The position numbers and the translations under genes are program-made. 5,575 nucleotides of DNA from Nitrospirota bacterium (lineage in GTDB: Bacteria > Nitrospirota > CAKKRA01 > 9FT-COMBO-42-15): positions 1 to 5,575 of the forward strand of contig JACRON010000249.1 of assembly GCA_016214425.1 (NCBI GenBank), read 5' to 3'. This document shows positions 4,902 through 5,575 of the stretch, piece by piece (the first letter of the stretch is position 1; each line of letters begins with the position of its first letter). The notes under the pieces are model-generated. The model saw nothing but the letters and a program-made list of their open reading frames with translations. It was not told the DNA's origin and ran no database searches.

Positions 4902-5025
4902 CAGATTTAGCGATAGGGGTCATCTGCTGCGTTGTCGCTTCGGCCTCGCATCCTCACATACTAACATGTATGCTGCGGTGCGAGTCCTTGCTCCGCCTTG
5001 CATCTGACCCCTCTGGCTAAATCTG
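4902..5025. repeat. 124-bp palindromic repeat between thiolase and dehydrogenase genes
   Basis: Outer arms of 21 bp (4902-4922 and 5005-5025) match at 19 of 21 positions as an inverted repeat. They are made of CAGATTTAGC/GCTAAATCTG and AGGGGTCA/TGACCCCT. Inside is a nested hairpin: CTCGCA (4945-4950) with TGCGAG (4979-4984), enclosing CATAC (4957-4961) and GTATG (4968-4972). The internal part (CTTCGGCCTCGCATCCTCACATAC) resembles an interspersed repeat of proteobacterial genomes, from memory. It has no open frame of note and is noticeably more GC-rich than the genes around it. It fills most of the 164-nt gap and ends 4 nt before the AAGGAGG of the dehydrogenase gene. Confidence 0.8.
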
Positions 5026-5049
5026 GTAGATATGCCACTGGATATGTGA

Positions 5050-5575
5050 TTATTTTCGTTCTACCACAACTGCGCCGCCGAGGCCGCCGCCAATGCACAT
5101 GCTGGCAAGGCCGAGTGTTAAGTTTCTTCTCTCCATCTCCCTTAGCAATGTCATAGTCAGCCTTGTGCCAGTCATGCCAACAGGGTGGCCCAATGCAATG
5201 GCGCCTCCATTAACATTTACAATATCCCTGTTTAAACCGAGCTTCTTTTCTACTGCAATATACTGCGCTGCAAATGCCTCATTTATCTCAATCAATTGGA
5301 TATCCTTTAATTCAACACCTGCTTTTTTCAATACCAATGGCGTTGCATGGGCAGGCCCAATGCCCATCCTGTGAGGCTCAACACCAGCAAAGGCATAAGC
5401 CCTGATGTAACCGAGCGGTTCATAGCCGAGCTCTTTTGCCTTTTCTTTGGACATTATTAATACAGCAGCAGCGCCATCGCTTATGGGGCAGGAGTTGCCT
5501 GGTGTAACGCTCCCATTTTCTTTAAATATGGTTGGATATACTGAAAGCATCTGCTCTGTTAAGGCGACATTTGGC
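5050..5575 (-). CDS. Thiolase (acetyl-CoA acyltransferase), C-terminal part
   Basis: Thiolases cleave 3-ketoacyl-CoA with CoA to release acetyl-CoA, or run the reverse condensation. The frame is open through the window edge (PNVALTEQ precedes the internal ATG at 5550), so this is the last 174 or so residues of a protein usually about 390-430 aa long. Family signatures are clear: GNSCPISDGAAAVLIMS, HRMGIGPAHATP, INEAFAAQY, the GGAIALGHPVGMTGTR block with the active-site histidine in GHP, and CIGGGLGGAVVVE with the second catalytic cysteine. The nucleophilic cysteine of the N-terminal half is outside the window. The next gene on the strand is 3-hydroxyacyl-CoA dehydrogenase, which supplies its substrate, so the pair forms a beta-oxidation (or reverse) module. 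Substrate chain length cannot be read from this fragment. Confidence 0.93.
   Translation of the reverse strand, partial: PNVALTEQMLSVYPTIFKENGSVTPGNSCPISDGAAAVLIMSKEKAKELGYEPLGYIRAYAFAGVEPHRMGIGPAHATPLVLKKAGVELKDIQLIEINEAFAAQYIAVEKKLGLNRDIVNVNGGAIALGHPVGMTGTRLTMTLLREMERRNLTLGLASMCIGGGLGGAVVVERK

Noticed and set aside
5093..5374. Plus-strand 93-codon frame opposite the thiolase, and similar frames opposite the dehydrogenase and RDD genes
   Set aside because: They lie antisense to strongly conserved coding sequence and show no family features of their own.
5050..5550. ATG at 5550 as the true start of the thiolase
   Set aside because: The frame stays open to the window edge with thiolase-like residues, and the catalytic N-terminal half must lie beyond it.

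Overview
The window suggests a Gram-negative bacterium of moderate to low GC content (estimated by eye) with respiratory and beta-oxidation genes. It uses GTG and TTG starts freely, has strong AAGGAG-type ribosome binding sites, and carries many palindromic interspersed repeats. That style fits environmental Deltaproteobacteria, Nitrospirota or NC10-like genomes. This is an impression, because the window has no rRNA or marker gene. No CRISPR array, tRNA, transposase or integrase was seen.

Plus strand, 1-2907: four genes. The first is the 3' end of an unrecognised single-pass membrane protein (1-735). Next is a NorQ/CbbQ-type MoxR AAA+ ATPase (818-1615) with its own good sigma70-like promoter at 733-761. 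Then comes a SCO1/SenC copper-chaperone lipoprotein (1837-2448), and a small cysteine-rich protein that may bind a metal or Fe-S cluster (2500-2907). NorQ-type ATPases activate nitric oxide reductase or a related enzyme, and SCO proteins build copper sites in heme-copper oxidases. The cluster therefore looks like part of a maturation locus for a terminal oxidase or NO reductase. The catalytic subunits and the NorD partner are not in the window.

Minus strand, 5575-2902: a thiolase (C-terminal part, 5050-5575), a FadB-type 3-hydroxyacyl-CoA dehydrogenase without a hydratase domain (3761-4885), and a zinc-ribbon/RDD membrane protein (2902-3687). The first two catalyse the last two steps of fatty-acid or short-chain acyl-CoA beta-oxidation. 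The two gene blocks converge with stop codons abutting at 2902-2907.

Five palindromic repeats of about four kinds lie between 1624 and 5025: two back to back in the 1616-1836 gap, one just before the cysteine-rich gene where it supplies the Shine-Dalgarno, a relative of that one inserted in frame inside the same gene, and a 124-bp palindrome between the thiolase and dehydrogenase genes. Two genes carry lesions. The NorQ ATPase lacks about ten residues directly after the conserved STRQR motif. The dehydrogenase is frameshifted near 3780, so its usual FWPAPMLKR... C-terminus lies in another frame.

The most notable points are the repeat that has become protein-coding, the repeat that provides a translation signal, and the two core-domain lesions. 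No clearly new multi-gene system is visible.
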